A DNA stretch of 26,091 bases from an uncultured Gammaproteobacteria bacterium (lineage in GTDB: Bacteria > Pseudomonadota > Gammaproteobacteria > Chromatiales > Chromatiaceae), in the NCBI GenBank assembly GCA_937926265.1, contig CALAZS010000027.1, positions 1 to 26,091 of the forward strand, given 5' to 3'. The translations under genes were made by a program, and so were the position numbers. The notes below the pieces were generated by a model that had not been told where the DNA came from, made no database searches, and was given only the letters and a program-made list of their open reading frames with translations. This document shows, piece by piece, positions 15,135-23,625 of this stretch (position 1 is its first letter; each line of letters begins with the position of its first letter).

Positions 15135-15161
15135 AGCATCTCTGCGGATGCTTGGTTTTTT
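15135..15161. promoter_or_regulatory. aceA leader hairpin 1, terminator-like on both strands
   Basis: AGCATC (15135-15140) pairs perfectly with GATGCT (15147-15152) across a 6-base loop. On the plus strand it is followed by TGG and six T (15156-15161). On the minus strand it is followed by G and five T. A -10-like TATAGT on the aceA strand (15168-15163) would put this stem almost at the mRNA 5' end, though no good -35 accompanies it. No plus-strand gene ends nearby, so if it terminates plus-strand RNA the target is antisense transcription. Confidence 0.45.
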
Positions 15162-15316
15162 CACTATAGGGGAAACGCATAGGAAAATTTTGCATTTGTT
15201 TAAATAGCTTGTATTTAATTAATTAATATTAATAACCAAATATATCCTCTAAAGTTAATACTGCAATAAAACTGACATTATTAAAAATTGCGGATTTCAC
15301 TCAAATTAATTACCGG

Positions 15317-15325
15317 TAAGGAGGT
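15317..15325 (+). promoter_or_regulatory. Full-length Shine-Dalgarno before glcB
   Basis: TAAGGAGGT is a nine-base perfect complement to the usual 16S rRNA tail. It lies five bases before the GTG at 15331, fixes that start, and suggests high translation despite the GTG codon. Confidence 0.85.
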
Positions 15326-15330
15326 ATCAG

Positions 15331-17562
15331 GTGGATAGAGTTCAAAAAGGTCAGCTACAGGTAGCAAAGGTTTTAGCGGATTTCATTGAACAGGAAGCGT
15401 TACCCGGTACCGATGTTCATACCGAAGGCTTCTGGCAGGGTTTTGAAAAACTTATTTCAGAACTAAGCCCAAAGAACGAAGCACTGCTTGAAAAACGCGA
15501 GCAGCTACAACAGCAATTAGATCAATGGCACCAATCCAACCAGGGCAAAGCCCAAGATGAAGCAGCTTACAAAGCCTTCCTGGAAAAAACTGGTTACCTG
15601 GCCCCGGCACCCGAAGACTTCCAGGTTTCAACCAGCAATGTTGATGCCGAAATTAAAGACATTGCCGGCCCTCAACTTGTCGTGCCCGTTAACAACGCCC
15701 GCTACGCATTAAACGCAGCTAATGCGCGCTGGGGCAGTTTATTTGATGCCCTTTATGGCACTGACGTGATCGAGGAAACACCGGGCTTTGAAAGAGACAT
15801 TACTTACAATCCTTCACGCGGCAGCAAGGTATTTGAGTTTGTAAACCGCCTGCTGGACCAGTCCATACCGTTACAAAACGCCAGCCATGCGGAGGTGCGA
15901 GGATATCGTTTGATAGAAAGTGATACCGGTGATAAACAAAAAGCACACAAGCAGGTTGAGTGCGTGCTTACCAATGGCGACACAACTTACCTGTTAAACC
16001 CGGAAAGGTTCAAAGGCTATCAATTCACCGATGGCAACCTGTCGAATTTACTTTTCTGCCACAACAGACTGCATTTTGAATTGCGTTTCGACCCGAGCGT
16101 GTCAGCCTGTCAGCGTCACCCCGCCGGTCTTTGTGATGTCATCATGGAATCAGCCATTACAGCAATTCAGGACTGCGAAGATTCCGTTGCAGCTGTTGAT
16201 GCAGAAGACAAGGTATCTGTTTACCGCAACTGGCTTGGCCTGATGAAAGGCACACTGACAGCGCATTTCAATAAAGGCTATCGTCATGTGGAACGCGCCA
16301 TGCTGCCGGATCGCGATTACCTGTCACCCCAGGGTGAAGTATTCAGTTTGCCAGGGCGCAGCCTGATGCTGGTCAGAAATGTCGGTCATTTGATGACCAA
16401 TGATGCCATTCTGACACGGGATAATGCAGAAATCCCTGAAGGCATAATGGATGCTGTCATTACCAGCCTGATTGCCATTCATGATCTGAAACGCGGTGAA
16501 CAGGGTAACAGCCGAACAGGCAGTGTTTACATCGTTAAGCCTAAAATGCATGGCCCTGAAGAAGTCGCCTTCACGGTCGAATTATTTGCCCGGGTAGAAG
16601 CCCTGCTTGGCTTACCAGGCAAGACTTTGAAAATAGGCATTATGGATGAAGAGCGCAGAACTTCTGTTAACCTGAAAGCCTGCATAGCTGAAGCTAAAGA
16701 CCGTATTATCTTTATCAACACCGGCTTTTTGGATCGTACCGGTGATGAAATACACACCAGTATGCTGGCAGGCCCCATGCAGCGTAAAGACGCTATGAAA
16801 CAACAGGCATGGATTAAGGCTTACGAAAACTACAATGTCGATATTGGCCTGGCAACTGGCCTTGCCGGTCATGGGCAAATTGGCAAAGGCATGTGGCCAA
16901 AACCTGATTCCATGTTTGACATGATGGATGAGAAAATTAGCCAGCCAATGGCTGGCGCAAACTGTGCCTGGGTGCCTTCGCCGACCGCAGCCACTCTGCA
17001 TGCAGTGCACTATCACCAGGTGGATGTGCGTGAACAGCAGAAACAACTGATGAACCGTGAAACAGCCAACATCGATGATATGCTGAAAATTCCTTTACTG
17101 GATAAAGAACTGACGGCTGTTGAAATTCAAAACGAAATCGATAACAACGCACAGGGCATACTCGGTTACGTGGTACGCTGGATTGACCAGGGCGTTGGCT
17201 GTTCCAAGGTACCGGATATTCATAACACCGGTTTAATGGAAGACCGTGCAACATTACGTATTTCCAGTCAGCACCTGGCAAACTGGCTGCATCATGGTAT
17301 TTGCACAAAAGAACAGGTCATAGAGAGTCTCACCAACATGGCAGCCAAGGTAGACCAGCAGAATAAAAACGACAGCAGCTATTACCCGATGACAAACGAT
17401 CTTGAAAACAGTGTTGCGTTTAATGCAGCCTGCGACCTTATCTTTAAGGGTATGCAACAACCCAGTGGTTACACTGAGCCTTTACTGCATGAACGTAGAA
17501 AACAGGCCAAAGCATTACAAGCCAATATCACTAATGAAAGCTCCAAGGTTGTGCATTTATAA
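15331..17562 (+). CDS. glcB: Malate synthase G
   Basis: GlcB condenses glyoxylate with acetyl-CoA to malate and so completes the glyoxylate shunt opened by AceA. The 743-residue length fits the monomeric G isoform (about 720-740) and not the shorter A isoform. The N-terminus has the family pattern GQLQVAKVLADFIEQEALPG. Further hallmarks are NARWGSLFDALYGTD near residue 131, SAITAIQDCEDSVAAVDAED near 272, RTGSVYIVKPKMHGP near 395, and the active-site region NTGLMEDRATLRISSQ near 632. The GTG start has a perfect Shine-Dalgarno. The gene is divergent from aceA across a 257-base region. The sucrose operon begins 93 bases downstream on the same strand, with no convincing terminator between. Confidence 0.97.
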   Translation: MDRVQKGQLQVAKVLADFIEQEALPGTDVHTEGFWQGFEKLISELSPKNEALLEKREQLQQQLDQWHQSNQGKAQDEAAYKAFLEKTGYLAPAPEDFQVSTSNVDAEIKDIAGPQLVVPVNNARYALNAANARWGSLFDALYGTDVIEETPGFERDITYNPSRGSKVFEFVNRLLDQSIPLQNASHAEVRGYRLIESDTGDKQKAHKQVECVLTNGDTTYLLNPERFKGYQFTDGNLSNLLFCHNRLHFELRFDPSVSACQRHPAGLCDVIMESAITAIQDCEDSVAAVDAEDKVSVYRNWLGLMKGTLTAHFNKGYRHVERAMLPDRDYLSPQGEVFSLPGRSLMLVRNVGHLMTNDAILTRDNAEIPEGIMDAVITSLIAIHDLKRGEQGNSRTGSVYIVKPKMHGPEEVAFTVELFARVEALLGLPGKTLKIGIMDEERRTSVNLKACIAEAKDRIIFINTGFLDRTGDEIHTSMLAGPMQRKDAMKQQAWIKAYENYNVDIGLATGLAGHGQIGKGMWPKPDSMFDMMDEKISQPMAGANCAWVPSPTAATLHAVHYHQVDVREQQKQLMNRETANIDDMLKIPLLDKELTAVEIQNEIDNNAQGILGYVVRWIDQGVGCSKVPDIHNTGLMEDRATLRISSQHLANWLHHGICTKEQVIESLTNMAAKVDQQNKNDSSYYPMTNDLENSVAFNAACDLIFKGMQQPSGYTEPLLHERRKQAKALQANITNESSKVVHL

Positions 17563-17615
17563 CTGGTCTGAAAAATCTCCAGGCTCGCTAAATCTGTGCG
17601 ATTAACGCGGTAACG

Positions 17616-17643
17616 TTGAAATGAATACCCCAGTTGTTAGAAT
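17616..17643 (+). promoter_or_regulatory. Candidate sigma-70 promoter for the sucrose operon
   Basis: TTGAAA (17616-17621) and TAGAAT (17638-17643) are separated by 16 bases. Transcription would start near 17650, only about six bases before the sps ATG, giving an almost leaderless mRNA. No ribosome site lies in this stretch, which fits that reading. It has not been tested against other possible promoters. Confidence 0.4.
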
Positions 17644-17655
17644 GGTAGATCTTAA

Positions 17656-19803
17656 ATGTCTTCTACCAACAAACAGCGTTACCTGTTATTGCTCAGTATT
17701 CATGGGCTAATCAGGGGACACGACCTGGAACTGGGCCGTGATGCAGATACTGGCGGTCAAACAAAATATGTTGTTGACCTCGCCAGGAGCCTTGCCGAAC
17801 TTGACGATGTCGCCCAGGTAGACCTGGTCACGCGCCTTGTGGACTCTCCCCTGGTCAATCCTGACTATGCACAACCGGTTGAAAAACTTTCTGAAAAAGC
17901 CCGAATAATTCGTATTCCAGCTGGACCGGCTGCCTATATTCCCAAAGAACAGCTTTGGGACCACCTCGACAGCTTTATGGATAACTTATTTAAATGGTTA
18001 TCCGGCCAGCCTCATATGCCAGACCTGGTACACAGCCATTATGCCGATGCCGGCTATGTAGGTGTCAGGTTATCAAACCTGCTGAGCGTGCCTTTGGTTC
18101 ATACCGGACATTCACTCGGACGTGATAAGCGCAAACGTCTACTGGCGCGCGGGCTTTCCCGTGATGAAATTGAAATCACCTACAATATCGCACGCCGAAT
18201 TGATGCTGAAGAAGAGGTACTGGCAAATGCCGATCTTGTGATTACCAGTACACATAACGAAATTGAAGAACAGTATGCGTTATACAACTATTACACCCCG
18301 GGGCGCATGGCTGTTATTCCACCCGGCACAAACCTTGAGCAGTTTCACCCTTACAGTGAAAAAGAAGAGATTGAATTTAAAAAGTCCCTGGGGCATTTTT
18401 TAAGAGAACCTGACAAACCCTTAATTCTGGCTTTATCTCGCCCTGATGAAAGAAAAAACATTCTTACCCTGCTGGAAGCTTATGGAGAGTCTGTGGAACT
18501 GCAGGACAAGGCCAACTTACTGATTGTTGCCGGTAACCGGGATGACATTAACGACCTGGACAAAGGAGCCCGCCAGGTTTTTAAAAACATACTGCTGTTA
18601 ATCGATAACTACGATCTGTACGGCAAGGTTGCCATACCCAAGTCACACCAGTCGACAGACGTGCCTGAAATTTACCGACTTGCCGCCATGAGCAAAGGCA
18701 TTTTTATCAACCCTGCCCTGACTGAACCATTCGGTTTAACCATTCTTGAGGCTGCTGCCAGTGGCTTGCCTATCGTTGCAACAGAAAATGGCGGACCGGT
18801 GGATATTATTGCCAACTGCCAATGCGGCAAACTGGTTGATCCCCTGGATAAAAAGGAAATTTCAGATGCGCTGCTCTATTTTCTTAATGATGAACAGAGC
18901 TGGCAGGAAAATTCCAGAAACGGCATTAATGGTGTACGCAAATATTATTCATGGCAGGCTCATGCCGCCAGCTACCTTGATAAAATCAACAGGCTCGAAG
19001 CTGATTACGAGTCCCTGCCTGAAAGCAAGCCAATACCAAAAACATTGCGCTATCGTGACCGAGCAATATTCAGTGATTTGGATCAAAATCTTATTGGCAA
19101 CCCGACTGCCCTGAAAGAGTTCGCTGTCATTATTAAAGAAAACCGTAAGTGTGTTTCTTTTGGTATAGCCACCGGGCGACGTATTGATTCCGCATTAGCC
19201 TTGATCAAAAAACAAGGTATTCCCAAACCCGATATTCTTATCAGCAGCCTTGGCACCCGAATCCATTATGGACAAAACCTTACCGAGGACGATTTCTGGG
19301 AAGATCATATTGATTATGACTGGGCACCTACGCGCATCAGTAAATTGCTTAACGGCTTACCCGGTCTGAAAAGACAGCCAAAGTCAGAACAGACAGCGCA
19401 TAAAATTTCTTATTTTTATGATGCTGAAAACGCTCCCGAGCAACAGGAGATCATCAAGCTGTTACATAAGAAAGACATCAACGCCAATGTCATATTATCT
19501 TTCGGTCAGTTTCTCGATATTATCCCGTCCCGGGCTTCAAAAGGTCAGGCACTCAGATACGTTACCCAACGGCTCGAAATTCCACTTGAACATACCCTGG
19601 TTGCCGGTGGCTCGGGCGCAGATGAGGACATGATGCGCGGTAACACCCTGGCTGTCGTAGTCGAAAACCGTCATCATGAGGAGCTGTCACAGTTAACCGA
19701 TACCGACCGCATTTATTTTGCCGGGCAAGCACATGCCTCCGGCATTATGGAAGCATTGGAGCACTACGACTTTTTTGACGCCTGCAGAGTCCCCGATGCC
19801 TGA
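17656..19803 (+). CDS. sps: Sucrose-phosphate synthase with C-terminal HAD-like domain
   Basis: Sps makes sucrose-6-phosphate from a nucleotide-activated glucose and fructose-6-phosphate. Residues 1-460 are a GT4 glycosyltransferase: GRDADTGGQTKYVVDLA near residue 27, HSHYADAGYVGVRLS, HTGHSLGRDKRKRL, and the EPFGLTILEAAASGLPIVAT segment with its paired Glu. Residues 470-715 form a sucrose-phosphatase-like HAD domain. Motif I is DLDQN (D474, D476, with Asn for the usual Thr), and motif IV reads GGSGAD with G652 where catalytic phosphatases have Asp, so this domain is probably inactive. The ATG is forced because an in-frame stop immediately precedes it. No Shine-Dalgarno is present. The gene overlaps spp by 8 bases. 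Confidence 0.93.
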   Translation: MSSTNKQRYLLLLSIHGLIRGHDLELGRDADTGGQTKYVVDLARSLAELDDVAQVDLVTRLVDSPLVNPDYAQPVEKLSEKARIIRIPAGPAAYIPKEQLWDHLDSFMDNLFKWLSGQPHMPDLVHSHYADAGYVGVRLSNLLSVPLVHTGHSLGRDKRKRLLARGLSRDEIEITYNIARRIDAEEEVLANADLVITSTHNEIEEQYALYNYYTPGRMAVIPPGTNLEQFHPYSEKEEIEFKKSLGHFLREPDKPLILALSRPDERKNILTLLEAYGESVELQDKANLLIVAGNRDDINDLDKGARQVFKNILLLIDNYDLYGKVAIPKSHQSTDVPEIYRLAAMSKGIFINPALTEPFGLTILEAAASGLPIVATENGGPVDIIANCQCGKLVDPLDKKEISDALLYFLNDEQSWQENSRNGINGVRKYYSWQAHAASYLDKINRLEADYESLPESKPIPKTLRYRDRAIFSDLDQNLIGNPTALKEFAVIIKENRKCVSFGIATGRRIDSALALIKKQGIPKPDILISSLGTRIHYGQNLTEDDFWEDHIDYDWAPTRISKLLNGLPGLKRQPKSEQTAHKISYFYDAENAPEQQEIIKLLHKKDINANVILSFGQFLDIIPSRASKGQALRYVTQRLEIPLEHTLVAGGSGADEDMMRGNTLAVVVENRHHEELSQLTDTDRIYFAGQAHASGIMEALEHYDFFDACRVPDA

Positions 19804-20662
19804 TCGACTGCTAATCTGCACCGACCTGGACCGCACACTGATTCCAAATGGCCCGCAACCGGAATCGCCAAAGGCCCGCCAGCTTTTTAAAAATCTGGTA
19901 AATAGAGACGAAGTGTCACTTGCCTACGTAACAGGCCGCCATCAAAAACTGGTTCAAAAAGCCATTAACAACTATTGCCTGCCATTACCGGATTTCGTCA
20001 TAGGTGATGTAGGCAGCACCATTTACCTGGTGGAAAGTGCAGACAACTGGGTCCGCCAAACCGAATGGGAGTCTTATATTGCCAGTGACTGGGCAGGCTA
20101 TTCACATGCGGATATTAAAAACCTGTTAAATGATATTCATGCACTGAGATTACAGGAGTCAGCCAAGCAAAATAATTTTAAATTAAGCTATTACGTTCCG
20201 TTACAGGCTAACCATCGTGCTTTGCAGGTCCTGATAGAACAACGCTTCGACGATAAAGGCATCAGGGCCACATTAATATGGAGCATTGATGAGCCGGCCG
20301 GCGTTGGACTGCTTGATATTCTGCCTGCCAGCGCCTCAAAATTTCATGCGATTGAAGCCCTGATGAAAATGCAGGGTTATACCCTGGAAAATACCGTTTT
20401 CAGTGGTGACAGTGGCAACGATATCGAAGTACTTGCCAGCCCGGTTTCCTCGATACTGGTTGCCAACAGTCAACCTGACGTACAGCAGCTTGCAATATTA
20501 CTTGCCAATGAAAATGGCCATACAGAACAACTTTACCTCGCCGAAGGAAAACTTGCCGACATGAACGGAAATTACAGCGCCGGTATACTGGAAGGCGTTG
20601 TACATTATTTTCCATTTACGCAAGAATGGATATTTAACCAGCAGAACAATTCAGCATCATGA
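19796..20662 (+). CDS. spp: Sucrose-6-phosphate phosphatase
   Basis: Spp removes phosphate from sucrose-6-phosphate to give free sucrose and pulls the Sps reaction forward. It is a HAD-superfamily protein of the S6PP type, 288 residues from the chosen start. Motif I is DLDRTL (nucleophile D10, acid D12), motif II is YVTGRH, motif III Lys lies in ASASKFHAIEAL, and motif IV is GDSGNDIEVL near residue 204. All are intact, in contrast to the phosphatase-like tail of Sps. A longer in-frame start at 19718 would overlap sps by 86 bases and add residues without homology. ATG 19796 starts right before the HAD fold and overlaps the sps stop by 8 bases. It overlaps fruK by 4 bases (ATGA). Confidence 0.93.
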   Translation: MPDRLLICTDLDRTLIPNGPQPESPKARQLFKNLVNRDEVSLAYVTGRHQKLVQKAINNYCLPLPDFVIGDVGSTIYLVESADNWVRQTEWESYIASDWAGYSHADIKNLLNDIHALRLQESAKQNNFKLSYYVPLQANHRALQVLIEQRFDDKGIRATLIWSIDEPAGVGLLDILPASASKFHAIEALMKMQGYTLENTVFSGDSGNDIEVLASPVSSILVANSQPDVQQLAILLANENGHTEQLYLAEGKLADMNGNYSAGILEGVVHYFPFTQEWIFNQQNNSAS

Positions 20663-21549
20663 ATGAAAAACTCTGTATTTTTGGTGAAGTGCTTTTCGAT
20701 GTATTCCCCGATGGTAACCGGGTACTGGGTGGTGCTCCATTCAATGTCGCCTGGCACTTGCAGGCATTTGGCCAGTCACCCTACTTCATCAGTCGCATTG
20801 GTAATGATCATGATGGTATTCAAATACAAAAAAGCCTGATGGATCATGGCATGAACACCTATGCCCTGCAGATTGATGAAGAACTGCCGACCGGCCTGGT
20901 CAATATCGATATAAAAGATGGCGAACCGCATTACGATATTGTTAATCCAAGTGCCTACGACAATATTCAGCCTGTCTCCATATCTGAAAAATGTCATTTG
21001 CTGTATCACGGCACACTGGCTTTACGAAACCAGGCTTCTGAAAAATCCCTGCAAGAGCTTTTAAAAACCAGGCCGGAAAATATTTTTATCGATGTTAACT
21101 TAAGGCCACCCTGGTGGAACAGGGAACAGGTGCTGCAGCTGTTAAAACATGCCGACTGGGTAAAGCTCAACAAGGATGAACTTGGGCAGTTATTTGACAG
21201 CGGCAAACCTGAGGATGAAAAGCTTGCCGCTTTCATAAAGGAATTTAACCTGAAAGGCGCTATCCTGACTCATGGCAGCAAGGGAGCGGAAATCCTGACC
21301 GCTGAAGGCCAGCATCATAAAATATCACCGGCAGCATCTCAGGATAACGAGATCAACATCGTTGATACGGTAGGTGCAGGCGATGCATTTTCTTCAATTG
21401 TAATATTGGGCTTAATGAATAAGTGGCCTTTGCAACAAATAATTGAACGCGCCCAGGCTTTTGCCTCGGCTATAGTTCAACAACAGGGTGCCACCGTCAC
21501 AGACAAATCATTTTATGCGGACTTTAGTCAAAGTTGGCAACTGAACTGA
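20659..21549 (+). CDS. fruK: Fructokinase (PfkB family)
   Basis: A 296-residue PfkB-type sugar kinase that should phosphorylate fructose to fructose-6-phosphate. Substrate-binding motifs are GEVLFDVFPDG at residues 9-19 and GGAPFNVAWHLQAFG near residue 27. The catalytic signature DTVGAGDAF has the base D242 and its anion-hole glycines. INVDLRPPWW-like sequence (FIDVNLRPPWW) near residue 149 is common in fructokinases of this group. Placement between spp and ams supports fructose as substrate, since amylosucrase releases it. Translation is coupled to spp by an ATGA overlap and there is no separate ribosome site. The family alone would also allow other sugars, so specificity rests on context. 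Confidence 0.92.
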   Translation: MNEKLCIFGEVLFDVFPDGNRVLGGAPFNVAWHLQAFGQSPYFISRIGNDHDGIQIQKSLMDHGMNTYALQIDEELPTGLVNIDIKDGEPHYDIVNPSAYDNIQPVSISEKCHLLYHGTLALRNQASEKSLQELLKTRPENIFIDVNLRPPWWNREQVLQLLKHADWVKLNKDELGQLFDSGKPEDEKLAAFIKEFNLKGAILTHGSKGAEILTAEGQHHKISPAASQDNEINIVDTVGAGDAFSSIVILGLMNKWPLQQIIERAQAFASAIVQQQGATVTDKSFYADFSQSWQLN

Positions 21550-21562
21550 ACACCACTTACTT

Positions 21563-23536
21563 ATGTATGAACAAGTATCACACTCTCTGCTTAACCAGAT
21601 TCTGGATGAAATAAAGCCGGAAATTCGTAAACGCAACCTGTTGCGCTTTTATACCCGGCTTGGCGCTAATTTTTATGCCATTCATTCACTGTTCACCCAC
21701 CTTTATGGGAAACGTCCGGATTTTCTTCAGCAAATGGTTAAATTGGTTGAGGTTCTGGCCAGCCGTTACATTGAACGTGACGATGAACTTGAAGAGCTGG
21801 ATATTGAGCGAGAACATGACCATAACTGGTTCCTTGATCAGAACTGGGTAGCCATGGCGCTGTATGCTGACGGCTTTGCAGGCAACCTCAACGGTGTACA
21901 AAACCACTGTGCCTACCTGCAGGAACTTGGCATCAACATGCTACACATCATGCCAATGATGAAATGCCCGGATGGTGCAAGTGACGGCGGCTATGCAATC
22001 AGTGATTTCAAGGACATCGACAAACGCTTCGGTTCACTGGACGACCTCAAAGCACTTTCAGGGCACTTGCGTAAACGCCAAATGCTGTTAACCCTGGATG
22101 TTGTGGTTAACCATACTTCAGACCAGCACGAATGGGCCAGGCAAGCCCGCCAGGGTAATGAAAAATATCAAAACTTTTTCTATAGCTTTCCTGACAGGGA
22201 TATTCCGGACATGTTCGAGGAAACCATGCCGGAAGTGTTTCCTGAAACCGCACCCGGCAACTTTACCTATGATGAAACAATGCAGCGCTGGGTGATGACG
22301 GTATTCAATGATTACCAGTGGGATCTGAATTACGGCAACCCGGAAGTCTTTATCGAGATGGTTGATATCATCCTGTTCTGGGCCAACCAGGGTGCTGATG
22401 TTATACGTCTTGATGCTGTTGCTTTTCTCTGGAAAAAAATTGGCACGATCAGCCAGAACGAACGTGAAGCTCACTTAATTCTGCAACTCATGAAAGACTG
22501 CTGCCAGGTTACTGCACCGGGCGTCCTGTTTATTGCCGAGGCCATTGTCAATCCTACGGAAATCATAAAATACTTTGGTGAAGATGCGGTCATCGCCAAG
22601 GAATGTGAGATAGCCTACAACGCAACACTGATGGCTCTGTTATGGGACAGCGTGGCAACAAAGAACACGAGGATTCTTACCCAGGGCATCAAGAGCCTGC
22701 CGAATAAACTCAACCGCGCCACCTGGCTGAATTACATTCGGTGCCATGATGATATCGGCTTTGGTTTTGATGACAGGGATATTGTCGCTGCAGGTTACGA
22801 ACCCATTTCACACCGCCGGTTTTTGCTTGATTATTTTACCGGCGACTATAAAAAATCAATTGCCAAGGGTGTTCCTTTTGGCAGGAACCTGAAAACCGGG
22901 GATGCCCGGATTTCCGGATCACTCGCCTCATTGGCGGGACTCCAGGTTGCAATAGAACAAAATGATGAAAAGCTCATTGATGATTCAATCCAGATAATCC
23001 TGTTAATGCATAGCATGATTCTGTCTTTCGGTGGCATTCCACTTTTGTACTACGGTGATGAAATCGGCACCCTCAACGATGATTCTTATTTACAGGATGA
23101 GAACAAGGCCAATGACAATCGCTGGATTCACAGGCCTCGCATTGACTGGAAGAAATCCGAATCACGTCACAATCATGGCAGTATTGAACAACGCATATTC
23201 AGCGGCCTGCAAAAACTGATTGCGACACGCAAAAGCATCCCCGCATTTGCTGATTTTAATAACCGCGAATTGATTGAAGTTAATAATCCACACCTGTTTG
23301 TGTTTGTCAGGAACAACCCGGATCGCGACAAGGAGGAAGTACTGGTAGTTGCCAATTTTGACTCCAAGCCACAACATCTTAATCTTCTGGACCTGGGAAA
23401 TCGTGGCAACTTCGAATTTGGCCAACTCAAAGACTTTATCAGTGGAGACGCACCGTCAATCTTCAATGATGAGCTTGTCATTCCACCCTATCATTTTTAC
23501 TGGCTTTCAGATCAATGCACGTCTGCAATGATTTAA
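21563..23536 (+). CDS. ams: Amylosucrase (GH13 subfamily 4)
   Basis: Amylosucrase transfers glucose from sucrose onto an alpha-1,4-glucan and releases fructose; hydrolysis and isomer formation are side reactions. The 657-residue length and layout match the characterised Neisseria enzyme (about 636). Catalytic residues are the nucleophile D284 in VIRLDAVAFLW, the acid/base E326 in LFIAEAIVN, and the transition-state stabiliser D396 in CHDDIGFGF. The helical N-terminal domain (LRFYTRLGANFYAIHSLFTH) is the amylosucrase-specific extension that separates it from other GH13 enzymes. No signal peptide is visible, so the enzyme should act in the cytoplasm on internal sucrose. It starts 13 bases after fruK without a clear ribosome site and is the last gene of the operon. 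Confidence 0.94.
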   Translation: MYEQVSHSLLNQILDEIKPEIRKRNLLRFYTRLGANFYAIHSLFTHLYGKRPDFLQQMVKLVEVLASRYIERDDELEELDIEREHDHNWFLDQNWVAMALYADGFAGNLNGVQNHCAYLQELGINMLHIMPMMKCPDGASDGGYAISDFKDIDKRFGSLDDLKALSGHLRKRQMLLTLDVVVNHTSDQHEWARQARQGNEKYQNFFYSFPDRDIPDMFEETMPEVFPETAPGNFTYDETMQRWVMTVFNDYQWDLNYGNPEVFIEMVDIILFWANQGADVIRLDAVAFLWKKIGTISQNEREAHLILQLMKDCCQVTAPGVLFIAEAIVNPTEIIKYFGEDAVIAKECEIAYNATLMALLWDSVATKNTRILTQGIKSLPNKLNRATWLNYIRCHDDIGFGFDDRDIVAAGYEPISHRRFLLDYFTGDYKKSIAKGVPFGRNLKTGDARISGSLASLAGLQVAIEQNDEKLIDDSIQIILLMHSMILSFGGIPLLYYGDEIGTLNDDSYLQDENKANDNRWIHRPRIDWKKSESRHNHGSIEQRIFSGLQKLIATRKSIPAFADFNNRELIEVNNPHLFVFVRNNPDRDKEEVLVVANFDSKPQHLNLLDLGNRGNFEFGQLKDFISGDAPSIFNDELVIPPYHFYWLSDQCTSAMI

Positions 23537-23625
23537 TCTTTTATTGATTTTAAATCAGGCATATTCTAATTGTTCAGATTTCGTCTTATCATCTTCATAT
23601 CTTAGAAGAGACAAACACTCGAACA

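Noticed and set aside
15074..15139. N-terminal extension of isocitrate lyase from the ATG at 15139
   Set aside because: The added 22 residues have no homology and cover the leader hairpin. The ATG at 15073 has a proper ribosome site and the conserved N-terminus.
19718..19795. Longer start for sucrose phosphatase
   Set aside because: The extra residues lie inside the sps coding region in another frame and precede the HAD nucleophile by an atypical distance. ATG 19796 gives the usual N-terminus.
23540..23565. TGATTT-T-AAATCA downstream of ams as a terminator
   Set aside because: The stem is short and AT-only and no T-run follows it. I could not support a terminator call.
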